Part shown: positions 44,775 to 55,579 of the stretch, in pieces
Layout: each line of letters opens with the position of its first letter
How positions within the stretch are numbered: position 1 is the stretch's first letter
Source: Pogostemon cablin
Taxonomy: Eukaryota > Streptophyta > Magnoliopsida > Lamiales > Lamiaceae
DNA: 64,000 nucleotides
Reading direction: 5' to 3'
NCBI GenBank assembly: GCA_023678885.1
Contig: CM042966.1
Span: forward strand, 23,574,028-23,638,027
Made by a program: the position numbers and the translations under genes
The notes under the pieces: model-generated
Told to the model about the DNA's origin: nothing
Database searches by the model: none
What the model saw: only the letters and a program-made list of their open reading frames with translations

Positions 44775-44931
44775 TCATGATATAGATATTAGACCAATAG
44801 GTGATACTATTAAAAAAGCAAATGAAAACAGGGCTACTCATGATATAGATATTAGATGGGAAAACTCACTTATTAAAAAAGCAAATGAAAACAGGGGGAC
44901 TGATAATATAGATATTAGATGGGAAAACATT
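44775..44931. repeat. 63-bp tandem repeat, in frame
   Basis: Two full and one partial copy of a 63-bp unit ('catgatatagatattaga' ... 'aaaagcaaatgaaaacaggg'). As 63 is a multiple of three, a single frame (44749-44961) reads through them with repeated 'KKANENR' and 'IDIRWEN'. There is no domain, no clear promoter, and poly-T precedes the start, so I treat it as a repeat and not a gene. Confidence 0.8.
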
Positions 44932-45135
44932 TTTTATATGTATACTATCAATTATTTATAAAATAAAAAATAATTGTAATTGTTAAATTGGATGATAGGG
45001 GGAGTAATATTTTCATTGAAAAATGAGTATTCAATTATTAAATAAATATAAGGGGAATTTGTGCAATTCAAGAACAATTAATAATATAAATGAAAATTAA
45101 TACATAAAAGAAAAGTAATAATATTTTTAATAAGG

Positions 45136-45738
45136 CTAAATATACAGTGCACCCGGGTGCACCCTAAGATAGAGTGCATCCACTCTAAAAAAGTATACAA
45201 ATATAAACAAAAACATATACAATTATAAACAAAAATATATACAATTTAATTGTTATTTTTTAAATGAAAAATTGAGTATAAAAATATACAATTATTAAAA
45301 AAATATGTATACACTATTGAATAAAAAATTATACACATATGAATGCTAGTTTTTTAAGGGTTAATTGTAAAAAAAACCACGAGCTTTACTCCTATTGCAA
45401 ATTAATCCTCACTTTTGAGAAATTGCAAAAAAAAAAAAACCACCACCTTGAAATATTGTTGCAAAAAAAATCCAAAAAAACCTACTTTTAGTCACAAATT
45501 GAGGTTTTTTTTGCAACAATAATTAAAGATGGTGGTTTTTTTGCAATTTCTCAAAAGTGAGGATTAATTTGCAATAGGAGTAAAGTTCGTGGTTTTTTTT
45601 TTTTTTGCAATTAGCCCTTTTTTTAATGAAAAACTTAATGTTGAAAAAGTATACAATTATTAAGAAACACTACAAAATAGAATAAAAAGTTATACACATA
45701 TGCGTGCACCCTTGCACCCGAGTGCACCTAATATCAAC
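45136..45738. mobile_element. TIR element with GTGCACC ends, interrupted copy
   Basis: Starts 'cagtgcacccgggtgcaccc' and ends 'gcacccgagtgcacctaat', inverted with respect to each other. Its AT-rich body matches 25340-25695 closely, except that 45358-45617 is inserted into it. Confidence 0.75.
45358..45617. mobile_element. 260-bp foldback MITE inserted in the GTGCACC element
   Basis: Arms of about 110 bp pair almost perfectly. For example 'ttactcctattgcaaattaa' on the left equals the inverse of 'ttaatttgcaataggagtaa' on the right. The ends are GGGTTAATTG and CAATTAGCCC. An 8-9 bp T(n)AA target copy lies on both sides (45350-45357 and 45618-45626). The transcript would form one long hairpin with a short loop. 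The relative at 25.34 kb lacks it, which confirms insertion. Confidence 0.92.
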
Positions 45739-45845
45739 TCTTTTAATAAAAAATTGATAACTAATTACAAAAATGTAAAATGATTTTATCTTTAATCGAT
45801 CTCATCCAAATTTATCCTAATATCAACCCTTCTTATTCCACGTAC

Positions 45846-45854
45846 AAATAGATA
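45846..45854. other. Paralogous empty site for the 43.27-kb Mutator-type MITE
   Basis: 'ttattccacgtacaaatagata' style sequence at 45833-45875 reads on without a break into 'tcttaccaatagatgga'. At 43.25 and 44.03 kb the same words are split by the 758-bp element and its doubled AAATAGATA. Only one AAATAGATA is here. Confidence 0.8.
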
Positions 45855-45879
45855 TCTTACCAATAGATGGAGGAGTGCA

Positions 45880-46590
45880 TTAATAATATAGAATATTCGA
45901 AATCCTTTTCTACTTATTGATTGTATATCTTCTACTGATCTTATTCATATGGGTTGATTGTATATATTCTACTGATCTTATTCATATGAGTGAAAAAGAG
46001 AGAAATTTTTAAGCTTTAATCCTAATAGTGGTAGGTGTCACTTAAATTATTATTGACTAAGAGTTTATTCTACATAGAAATTGAATAATATTCCATGAGT
46101 TAAATATAAAAGAGAATTTGCGCACCTCAAGAAACATGTTAATTTACTCATTTAGTATAATTTAATGTGGATATGTATATGAGTAAATGAGGTTAGGTTG
46201 GAGATGCTTAGATGGCAAGTATCTTTTCTTTAAAAAGCAAGAAAAAAGGACACGGTGGATGAAACACCATCAAATGCATTACTTGTCTAGTAGAAATATT
46301 AGGTGAATATTAATGATTGTAATCAATATGAATTCGATGTAACAATACAATCAACAAATGAGGGTCGGGTCACTATAAAATTATTTATCCTTGGCCACAC
46401 TGTTTGTTACAGCACCTTCTATAGTTACTTATTTTTTAATTAAGAATTGATTTTACAATGGTGTTTGTGTTGTCTGTTATCAATCTCCTATTTGTATCCT
46501 CAGAAAACAACATATAGGAAAGAGAATCGTGTTTAATAAAAAATAATAAAAATAATAATAATAATAATAAAACCAGCTTTATGGCAAAGA
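45880..46590. other. Intergenic, no gene seen
   Basis: Contains a short direct repeat ('tgtatatcttctactgatct' against 'tgtatatattctactgatct', about 45924-45980), an (AAT)n tract at 46550-46570 and an (AT)n tract at 46592-46613. No coding signal. Confidence 0.5.
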
Positions 46591-46628
46591 GATATATATA
46601 TATATATATATATTTTACTTGACTTGAA

Positions 46629-46752
46629 CAAATGTAGGCATGTTAATGACTATTATAAAATATATTATAATTACATGCCTACATTTCAGAGAACAAATGT
46701 ATGTATTTTTAATGATTTTCTAATTATATTATTAACATATAATTAGAAAATT
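46629..46752. repeat. Two perfect hairpins in tandem
   Basis: The first pairs AAATGTAGGCATGT (46630-46643) with its exact inverse at 46673-46686. The second pairs ATTTTCTAATTATAT (46715-46729) with its inverse at 46737-46751 across a 7-nt loop. 'gaacaaatgta' precedes each. Probably a small MITE. Confidence 0.75.
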
Positions 46753-46799
46753 ATTAAGACATTTTTCCAAACACATTGTAGCATGTAATTATAAGTAAG

Positions 46800-47540
46800 A
46801 TATATATTATAATCCTCAAAATTAAACAAATACTCACAAGTCGCAATTTCGAATAGAGATGGTTGATCTTGCTGCAACGATGATGATGGTTCCTAATATT
46901 AACCATCGACAATAATTTCCTACACTATGATGCATATTCACTTTGGAGAGAGAATTAGAAAGTGTGAAATGAATTGAATCTTATGGAGGGAGAATTAGAA
47001 GGTAAAAAATGAAGTGATCATGTAAACATGAATTTCTACCTATTCTATTAACTACTTATGTATAAAGGGGTAGTTAAAACTTTTCTTTACATAATTTTGT
47101 ACATAGTAGTAATATAATATAGTATACTATATATCCACTAGTATTATTATCGTATATTTTATAATAGATAATAATAATTCCATATAAAATTATATAAATA
47201 ATATCATCTTTGTCCTATACCTATATGCATACTTATTTTTTATGGTTATTAAGAAGATTTTTTTTTTTACTTTATTGGCTTCTTTTGGCTAGTTAGATGT
47301 TTTTAAGTAAATTATGAAATAAGTTGTGTGTGCTGACAAATGTGAAATTATTGCATGTCTTATGAAAAATATTTTTATTTATTTTTAATTAAATATTACT
47401 TTTAATTAAAGACGTTATCACCTTCATATATCTTACAAATGTTCTATAAAATATTTTTATTGGACGGTTATCACTTTTCATGATATCATTTTTTTTATTA
47501 AAAATGTTATCACTTATCCATCTCATGAAATACATTTAAT
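46800..47540. other. Intergenic, no gene seen
   Basis: AT-rich DNA with a short direct repeat of 'ggagagagaattagaa' at 46.94-46.99 kb. No other signal. Confidence 0.5.
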
Positions 47541-47862
47541 AGAGAAACTCTCTTGTGAGACGGGTTTTTTGTGAGACGGGTCGATCCATTACTAAAGTAT
47601 GTTGTTTATACATGTAAAGTATGCTTATTTGTAATTAAAGTATGACAATAATGAATCATATTATGACACCCTAAAATTATTCTTTAATTCATCATTTATC
47701 ATACTTTAGAAAACATACTTTAACAACCATTAAACATACTTTATCAATATAATAGGCATACTTTAACACGTCTCACAAACTGTCTCACATATATAATGTC
47801 TCACAAGAGAGTTTGCCCACAAACCGTCTCACATATATAATATCTCACAAGAGAGTTTGCCC
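47541..47862. mobile_element. MITE with CTCTTGTGAGA ends (copy 2), right end duplicated
   Basis: The left end 'actctcttgtgagacggg' is mirrored by 'gtctcacaagagagtttgcc'. The last 44 bp are present twice in tandem (47775-47818 and 47819-47862), both finishing in 'acaagagagtttgccc'. Inside are 'taaagtatg' and 'catactttaa' words in inverted pairs. Confidence 0.78.
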
Positions 47863-47869
47863 ATTTAAT

Positions 47870-48200
47870 AAGATAATCTCATATAAAATTTTGTCTTAAA
47901 TTAAAGTTCACTTTTGAGATTATGATGCGGAGGGACATGTCATTTTTTGGGATGAAAACACGAATATGAGACGAACAAGAAACGAAAGTGCATACATGTT
48001 TTCACTTTTTTTTCTCTCAAAAGAATTATCACCCTTAAAAGTAAGAGATTTATTATAGAATGAAGTAAATGCGACCAAGTTAAATATCAAACCCAAATAA
48101 ATAACGTAGATAGTTTACTCACTTAGTATTATTAGCGCAACAATTAATCAAGACAAACCAATATATTAGGAGAATTAATTAACAACCAACGAAAATAGAC
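47870..48200. other. Intergenic, no gene seen
   Basis: AT-rich spacer between two copies of the CTCTTGTGAGA MITE family. Nothing recognised. Confidence 0.5.
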
Positions 48201-48451
48201 AAAGTCTCTTGTAAGACAGTAATTATATGAAACGGTATATGAGACGCATTAAAGTATGATTGTAATATAGTTGGAGTATGCTTTAAAATACTTTAAAGAA
48301 TGATGTATTAAAGTATGATTCTAGTGTGTATAATATGACTCAATAAAGACATACTTTAAGTACCAGTCAAGATACTTTACTTATATAATAATCATATTTT
48401 AAAAATGGGTTGACACATCTCACATATATTTATCTCATAAGAGATTGCCCC
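48201..48451. mobile_element. MITE with CTCTTGTAAGA ends (copy 3)
   Basis: The left 'aagtctcttgtaagac' faces 'tctcataagagattgcccc' on the right, with inner 'taaagtatg'/'catactttaa' pairs as in the other two copies. Confidence 0.72.
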
Positions 48452-48588
48452 TTGAAAATATATTTTAAATAATTATAAAATAAAATGAGCACTTAAAAAA
48501 CAATCAAGTATTTCAAGAAACGAGAGGAGATACCCAATTTCAATCACGCAAATCAACTTCATTAGACAAGTATATAATTAAAAAAAAA

Positions 48589-49008
48589 GAAAAATTACTC
48601 ATAGGTACACACTTGGTACCCATAATTACTGTGAGATACATTGATTTAAAAAAATTATTCTCACATACAAAATATTAAAGTAAAATATCAAATATAACTC
48701 TATACTCATACACTTTTAAACCACAAAGCCTAAACCCTCACCCACCGCTGGACCTCCGTCGGACCACCGCCGTCCGATCGCCGGACCTCCGCCGAATATA
48801 CACTTTTTTACTGCACACATTTTTTTTACTGCACACACTTTTGCTGCACACGAATTTTCATGTTGCACACAAACATTTATGTGCAGCACATTGTAAGGGT
48901 AATATTGGAATATCACTATATATTTTTATAGCTAATAGTAATATTTTTGTATATTTGTATCTCATAGTAATAAAGGAGTTTTAATGTATCTAGTAGAAAG
49001 TACCCCTA
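48589..49008. mobile_element. MITE with GC-rich core (copy 2, inverted)
   Basis: Starts 'gaaaaattactcataggtac' and ends 'tagtagaaagtacccc', in the opposite orientation to the copies at 30986 and 52711. The core (48728-48796) is strongly GC-rich ('ccgtcggaccaccgccg'), followed by several 'ctgcacaca' words. A 66-codon antisense frame over it is not credible as a gene. Confidence 0.75.
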
Positions 49009-49009
49009 A

Positions 49010-49978
49010 AAAAATTATAAAATAAAAGAACAAAAAAAATAACCAACCTAGTTCAATGATTTGATCCCCTCCAATATCCCAATTTACTAATTGCATGAAT
49101 TAAAAATGTCAACGATTAACAAATTCAAGTCCCTAGCATAATGGGTATTACCAAATTAATTCGAAATATTCTTAGTTTAACAATTTAGGGTATATAGACG
49201 ACCACTAAATTATATTATTTTCATATGGCCTAATTAAAAAGGTTCGAACCTGAAAATGCATTAAAACACTAAATATTAAAACTACCAGGCTATAAAATCG
49301 AACTATGAATCATTCAACCTAGATCTCATTACAGTAAAGGGTCTTCCTCCATTTCTCCATTTAATCTAATTCTTGCAACAATTACTAATTTATAATTCAT
49401 GGAATAACAATTAATAATTTAACAATTAATTAAGATGGTCCCTCTAAATTAATTAATAAAGTGTTATAGGATTTTTTTTCATTGGATGCAATAAGATAAA
49501 TTTATATAAAAGAGGCAAAGTAAAATACAAAACAATAAAATAAACATTCAGTTTAAAACTAAAATCAAGGGGTCTATATATTTAAAACTAGAGACAAAAA
49601 TCACATATTTAAAACTATTTAAAACAAAATAAGAAAATCATATGTTTCACCTCCAACCAAGTGTGGGTGTGTATTATCTTAAAATTTTAAGATGGTAAAT
49701 TGAAAGAGTGAATTTGAAATTTTTAGGGGTGTATATAATAAAATTAAGATTTAAAAATTAATAAGGGATGTGATTTTAATAAAAGGTTTATATTATAATA
49801 AGAAAGATGTGTATATTTAACAGCACTCTTGCTTAATTCATTCATTGTTCTAGATGTGACGTATAAAACCAAATTACATAAACTCACCGACGTATCTCTT
49901 ACACACATCACCATATACTCCACATAAATCACCCCTAACTTCTTAAACATTAATTTGTTATAAAGTTAAAACAAAAAC
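49010..49978. other. Intergenic, no gene seen
   Basis: AT-rich. At 49.67-49.83 kb lies a worn repeat whose end ('gtgtatatttaacagcactc', followed by 'ttgc') is the inverse of a phrase in the duplicated flank near 5.46 kb. A minus-strand 68-codon frame here has no domain. Confidence 0.5.
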
Positions 49979-50148
49979 TTGTATGAGACCGTCTCACGAG
50001 TAAAAGTATCGTGAGAATGATAAGAAGTGATAACATTTTACTAAAAAATAATATTCGAATTAATGAAAAGTGAAAGTCGAGTAATGAATTATTTAATGAA
50101 TAATTTATAGTATAAATAAAAATGATAATATTTTAATAAAAAATAATA

Positions 50149-50393
50149 CTCCCTCCATCCCATCACAAGGATGACGTTTCTTTTTCGGATATAAAGGATA
50201 TAATATTTAATGTGCAGATGAGTAGATAAATAATATTTTAATGTATAGTGGGTAGATGTATTAGTGTGGTGTGAGTCACATGGAGATATATTAATTGTTT
50301 TGTGTGAGTTTCATTTACAAAAAAGAGAAATGCACCTTGTATTGAAACAAACGAAAATAGCAAAATGCACTCCTTGTGGTGGAACGAAAGGAG
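50149..50393. mobile_element. Stowaway-type MITE
   Basis: TA-flanked. CTCCCTCCATCCCATCAC on the left and TGGTGGAACGAAAGGAG on the right. The inner 'gtgggtagatgtattagtg' is shared with other copies. Confidence 0.83.
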
Positions 50394-50402
50394 TAATATA
50401 TA

Positions 50403-50600
50403 CTCTCTCCAGCCAATGCAAAGGTAACCATTTGCTTTTTACGCGTAAATTAAGAAGTATTATTATGTGTAGTGAGTAGTTGTATTAGAGGGAAATGATG
50501 GGCCATGTGATGTACTTTTTTACTAATAAGGGAATATGAATACCTTTGAATTGTACGCCCAAAATGATAAAATGGATACATTTGCATTAGCCGTAGGGAG
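50403..50600. mobile_element. Second Stowaway-type MITE, 9 bp after the first
   Basis: TA CTCTCTCCAGCCAATGC on the left and TTGCATTAGCCGTAGGGAG TA on the right form clear inverted ends. It belongs to the 'tttgctttttacgcg' subtype (like 26.8 and 38.8 kb), different from its neighbour. Confidence 0.83.
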
Positions 50601-50609
50601 TATTTAATA

Positions 50610-51943
50610 AAAAATTTTAACTATTTAAGAAAAAGTAAAGCAGTTCACATAAGTATTGCGATCTTGAACAAAAATCGGAAACAAACATAACCTAATAATA
50701 ATATATTATATAGAGATAACAACACTTTTTTAACACACTCGCATGGTAAGATTATTTTAACTTTTTTCCATCAATTATTACTTTCTAATAAAGATATTTT
50801 TATTTTTATTAAAAATATTATCACTCCTCACTTAAACTACAAATAATTCATGTAATAATTACGTGTTATCACTTTTTATTAATTCGAAATAATTTTTTTG
50901 TTAAGATATTATCGATTATAATCCATTTCATGGATCACAAATTTTTTTTTCTTACGCTAATTGAGAATGAGTGTGTGATGTGAATGGGGAAAAGGAATTG
51001 AAATGATAGGAAATAAAGGTGGGGATGTGGATCACAAGAAACACAGATTTCGATGGCAGAGATGATTAGGGGCCTCTCATTCGTAATCTGTTAAATTGTG
51101 TTAGGATATCACATTACTCATTCATCCTTATTCTATGATTTTGCATTATTAATGGAGTATTATGGACACCATGTGCCCTTTATTTTTCTGCCTCCCATCC
51201 CTTCTTGCTTGGGAATCTTACTGTGTCCTGCTTTTTGTCTAAACACTCTTATTTCACCTGTTTTTTTTGTTGCCACCAATTAACGGATCATTCATTCATA
51301 CAACTAATTAAAGGCAAATAGTATATTTGTCAAATCATCTCATGCAAAGGTTTACGTGAGATGAAAAAAATGATAATTTTTATAATAAAAAATTATATTA
51401 AATTAATGAAAAATGATAATACTATTTCATAAACAATTTATAATATAAATGAAAATTAATAGCATTTTATAGCGAAAATAATAACTATTTTTAAAAGTGT
51501 AAAATGGTCTCACGTGAGACGGTCTCACCTACCCTTAATTAAATAGAGTTTGTTTCTTGTGTCTCCGGTGCACGAGGTGTATAAGGGTATATAATTTTGT
51601 TCTAAAAGATATGCATTTTACTTAATAAAGGTATAAGTTTTTTATTGAAAAAGTCGGCTGGAATATAAATAGTATAAATGTTTAATTCACAGAAAATCAA
51701 AGATATAAATTCTTATACTAGGGTATAACATTTAATACTTAAATGGTGGGACACGATGTTCTCGAAAACACACAAGATGTAGGGATTCATACTAACACAA
51801 ATTATAATGTATGGAAATTAACTCCGTGAATTCAGGGCCTATCCTAAATATATTGATGCCTGAGTAGTGTTTTAAATTTGGGCCCTTATTTTACTTTTAT
51901 TTAAACACAAAAAGAATAAATATAAAATATAAAATTGAATAAC
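50610..51943. other. Intergenic, no gene seen
   Basis: AT-rich DNA with worn 'gtgataatattttataac'-type repeat pieces at 50.75-50.95 and 51.35-51.54 kb, the latter ending 'tctcacgtgagacggtctca'. A 61-codon frame at 51098-51283 has no recognisable feature. Confidence 0.5.
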
Positions 51944-52196
51944 ACTCCTCCGTCCCATGGAAAGAGTTATGTTTACTGTTTGCACGGAGATTAAGAAATA
52001 TAATATTTTAATGTGTAGTGGGTTGAGAGATATAATAATTTAATGTAAATTTGGTAGTTGTATTAGTGTTGTGTAAGGCCCCATGTAGATAAAATGATTG
52101 ATTTATGTGGATCTCATTTACTAAAAAAGAAAATATAACTCTTAGAGCGTAGGCCCTAATTAGTAAAATGTAACTCTTATGGCGGGACAGATGAAG
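51944..52196. mobile_element. Stowaway-type MITE
   Basis: 'actcctccgtcccatgg' on the left and 'atggcgggacagatga' on the right are inverted with a few changes. The inside has 'ttaatgtgtagtgggttgag' and 'gtggatctcattta'. Confidence 0.7.
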
Positions 52197-52410
52197 TAAT
52201 AGTTTTATTTAATACTTTATACACTTAGTTTGCAAATATTTCCATTATTAGTTTTTTTAATGAAAAAACTGAATATAAAATAGTTATATATTTATTAAAA
52301 AAAATACATATACAATATTAAATAAAAATTAACACAGTTATGAATACACATGTCCACCCAAGTATATGATATCAATTCATTAAATGATTTTATATAGTAA
52401 AAATAATAAT

Positions 52411-52710
52411 TAATAATAAATAATTTAAAAATTAATAATTAAAAAATAATAAAAAAAGAATAGTTAAAAATAATAATAATAATAATAATAGAAAAGAAAT
52501 TATTAAAAGAAAATAAATAATACTTAAAATATAAAATGATAGTTTAAAAAAAACAAATCTTGAAAATGGGATAATTTAAAAATTAATAATTAAAAAAATT
52601 ATTAAAAAAGAATAGTTAAAAAATAAAATAATAATAATAATAGAAAAGAAAAAGAAATTATTAAAAGAAAATAAATAATACTTAAAATATAAAATGATAG
52701 TTAAAAAAAG
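52411..52710. repeat. ~150-bp AT-rich tandem duplication
   Basis: Two successive copies of a segment running from 'ataatttaaaaattaataat' through 'ttattaaaagaaaataaat' to 'aaaatgatagtt'. The first ends with 'cttgaaaatggg' (about 52558-52569). That closing phrase reappears at 53.34 and 53.46 kb on the other side of the GC-core MITE. Confidence 0.8.
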
Positions 52711-53171
52711 GGAGGATTACTACTAGGTACAAAAAAAAACCTTAATTACTATGAGATACAAACATATAAAAATATTACTACTAACTACAAAAATATATAG
52801 TGATATTCCAATATTACCCCTACAATGTGCTGCACATAAATGTTGTGTGCAGTAACAAAAGTGTGTGCAGTAAAAAAAAATGTGTGCAGCAAAAAAGTGT
52901 GGTGGTTCGGCAGAGCTCCTGCGGCGGCGACGGCGGTCTGGCAGTGCTCCGGTGAAGCAGTTTTCCGGCGGCGGCGACCGTCGGCAGTTTTCGGCGACCG
53001 GCAGTCGGCTGGTGAAAAGCGGTGGGTGGGGGTTTAGGATTTGTGGTTTAAAAGTGTATGAGTTTAAGGTTATATTTGGTATTTTACTTTAATATTTCGT
53101 ATGTGATAGTAATTATTTTAAATTAATGTATCTAATAGTAATTAGGGGTACAAAGTGTGTATAATTTTTCC
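52711..53171. mobile_element. MITE with GC-rich core (copy 3)
   Basis: 'ggattactactaggtac' at the left and the worn inverse 'gtacaaagtgtgtataattt' at the right. After three 'gtgtgcagtaaaa'-like words comes a 120-bp GC-rich core ('ggcggcgacggcggtctgg' and 'ccggcggcggcgaccg'), then 'gtttgtggtttaaaagtgta'-like tail. The frames over the core are not supported as genes. Confidence 0.75.
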
Positions 53172-53184
53172 AAAAAAATACAAA

Positions 53185-53480
53185 GGGTTTGTGGTTTAAA
53201 AGTGTATGAGTTTTGGGTTATATTTAGTATTTTACTTTAATATTTTGTATGTGATAGTAATTATTTTAAATCAATATATATCTAATAGTAATTAGGGTAC
53301 AAAGTGTGTATCTAATAGTAATTTTTTTTAAAAAAAACAAAGCTTGAAAATGGGAAAATAAATTTTGTATGTAATAATAATTATTTTAAATCAATATATC
53401 TAATAGTAATTAGGGTACAAAGTGTGTATTTAATAGTAATTTAAAAAAAAAACAAAGCTTGAAAATGGGAAAATAAATTT
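53185..53480. repeat. Repeated 3' tails of the GC-core MITE
   Basis: After the MITE, its tail is repeated twice: 53185-53320 (from 'gggtttgtggtttaaaagtg') and a shorter 53362-53440 (from 'tttgtatgtaataataatta'). Both read through 'aattagggtacaaagtgtgt' to an A-tract and 'caaagcttgaaaatggg'. A ladder of partial tandem duplications. Confidence 0.78.
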
Positions 53481-53732
53481 CGAAATAAAAGAAAGGAAGT
53501 TAGAGCACGGAGGTTTGAAATTGTATCCTTCGATTATTTATCAGCAGATAATCCATTAGGACGCCAAAGTATACAATATTATTACGTTGATATTATATAT
53601 ATAATTCTTTAAAATTCATCAAAAGTTTTGGACATCGCTCAACTCACTCGCTTCATGGATGGACAGCCCTGTGTGTATCCAGATACACAAGATATACACT
53701 CTATTTTTTAAAAGAAAATTAATATTAATATC

Positions 53733-53848
53733 GTTGAAATTTAGCCAGCACTGATTGACGGATGAAATTGGGCATTACATCCCAAGTGATATCACTAGTG
53801 ACATTATGTTTAGCAAAACTATATGCTACAAAATTAAAGGAGCGGTGC
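53733..53848 (-). pseudogene. Short RNase H-like fossil (LINE RVT_3 type)
   Basis: The minus strand reads 'FNFVAYSFAKHNVTSDITW' and then 'DVMPNFIRQ', close to the C-terminal end of the plant LINE/RVT_3 RNase H-like domain (usual pattern: vAHsLAk.A.....W...P.fl). Only about 38 codons are left. No poly-A tail or reverse transcriptase nearby. Recognition by pattern, moderate. Confidence 0.42.
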
Positions 53849-53869
53849 TGCAAAAAAAAACCTTTACAT

Positions 53870-54187
53870 CTATGTATTTGTGCTCTTAAGATTTATTTAT
53901 TTTTTTATTTAAGAGGTTTCATTCTAAAATTTAAATTTTGAGTATATGAAAATTATATATAGTATTGCCGAATATTTTACTTATCCTTTTACCTACATTA
54001 GCTTTTTATGACATTTATTTATTAATAAAACTTTTATCATCACTTCATAATAATCAATGCGCTTGAATTTTTTTTAGGAAATAAAATATCATATAATAAT
54101 TTTGAAAAGAATACGAAAATGGTATAAATTCATTATACTAACAATATAAGTGAATTGGATCCAACATGAATTCAATTTTAGAAAATA
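53870..54187. other. Intergenic, no gene seen
   Basis: AT-rich with no identifiable element ends or coding frames. Confidence 0.5.
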
Positions 54188-54389
54188 TTCCCTCCGTCCC
54201 ACTGAAAGTCACTATTTTACTATATTGGGCGTGCCATTCAAATGTCTCCATTTTTCACTTTTAGTAAAAATGTACAACAGGTGGTCCACCACTCACTACT
54301 AATACAACTACCTACTACACATAAAATAATAATACTCCTTAATCTACGCACAAAAAATAACCAGTAATATTTGGGCGGGACGGAGGGAG
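54188..54389. mobile_element. Stowaway-type MITE
   Basis: TA-flanked, 202 bp. TTCCCTCCGTCCCACTG on the left, GGGCGGGACGGAGGGAG on the right, among the best-kept ends in the window. Confidence 0.88.
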
Positions 54390-54479
54390 TATAAATTTAA
54401 ATCGTGCTAGCCCAAATTGGAGTATAGAAGTATCAGTAATACGAATATAAATGAAGTATTGCTAACATATAGTAGTATA

Positions 54480-55342
54480 AAATAAGGTGAAAGTCTTGCG
54501 TAGGAGCGCCTCACGTGATATAAGTTTTATATAAGACGGATAAAAAGTGATAATATCATTTGTCAAATAATATTTAATAGATGAAAAGTGATAATAGTGT
54601 AGTGAACTATTTTATTAACAATTTATAATATAAAAATAATAACATTTTATAGCGAGAGTGATAATGATGTTATCATTTATTATCCGTCTCACTAAAAGGC
54701 TTACATGCTTATATAAAATGATGTCACACAAGTTATTACCTAAAACAAGATGCTAGATTATCTACAAATGTGAATTTTGCAGAGTTTGTAACACCCTGGA
54801 AATGTGTTAATATTATGAACATAAAATATTACCAAACGTGATATTTTATTGGACAAAGAGTTTTGTGTGAGGCAATTTCACGTGAGATCGATCACTTTTA
54901 AGTTTCGTAAATAATTACTACTTTTTATTAAATGTATTATCACCTTTTATTAGAAATATTATCATTTTTTTAGAACAAAAATATTAGTATCACTTTTTAT
55001 TTATACTACAAATTGTTCATAAAATTATCAACCGTATCATTATCATTTTTTATTAATTTAAATATTATTTTTTATAAAAACATTATCACTTTTTATTCAT
55101 TTCACAAGAGTGTTCCTGTGATTCTCATACGAATCTTTGCCTACTTTATCCTATACGTGTTAATATTTTGATACATTTGCAAACTATATGAATGACACAT
55201 CCAGAAATTGATAATGAGGTATATTAAGTTAAAATGTAATTATTTCAATAGTATTTGAAATAAATATATATTGCAAAATAATTTTTTATATTAAATTGAG
55301 TATGTGTCAAAAATTATTTTTATTATAACTAGGTTAATAATA
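54480..55342. other. Intergenic with worn repeat pieces, no gene
   Basis: At 54.49-54.72 and 54.85-55.14 kb lie two related stretches, in opposite orientation, with 'cacgtgagat' ends and inner 'gtgataatatca'/'attatcacttttta' words. They probably belong to one MITE family also seen at 50.0, 50.8 and 51.4 kb. No coding content. Confidence 0.5.
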
Positions 55343-55576
55343 TTCCCTCCGTTTGATCATTTTCTCATTTTCTCAATTAAGTTCACCTTATAAAAAAATC
55401 TCAATCCAAAATTTTAAATTGTCATAATTTTACACATAAAACTTACTTTATATTTTATTTATTAACTAAAAATACAACATTATCCTCAAAAGTCAATAAT
55501 ATTAGTGAAAAAGTAACTTTTTTTTATTAAACAACGTATAACAATAAAGAAGGACTTAACCACGTGACGAAAAGAG
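55343..55576. mobile_element. Stowaway-like MITE
   Basis: The left end TTCCCTCCGTTTGATC has a weak inverse at the right ('gtgacgaaaagag'), each next to TA. Confidence 0.6.
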
Positions 55577-55579
55577 TAT

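Noticed and set aside
48716..48916. 66-codon frame with 'KVCAVKK' repeats (and 52840-53092)
   Set aside because: Lies across the GC core and 'tgcacaca' repeats of a MITE; frames differ between copies.
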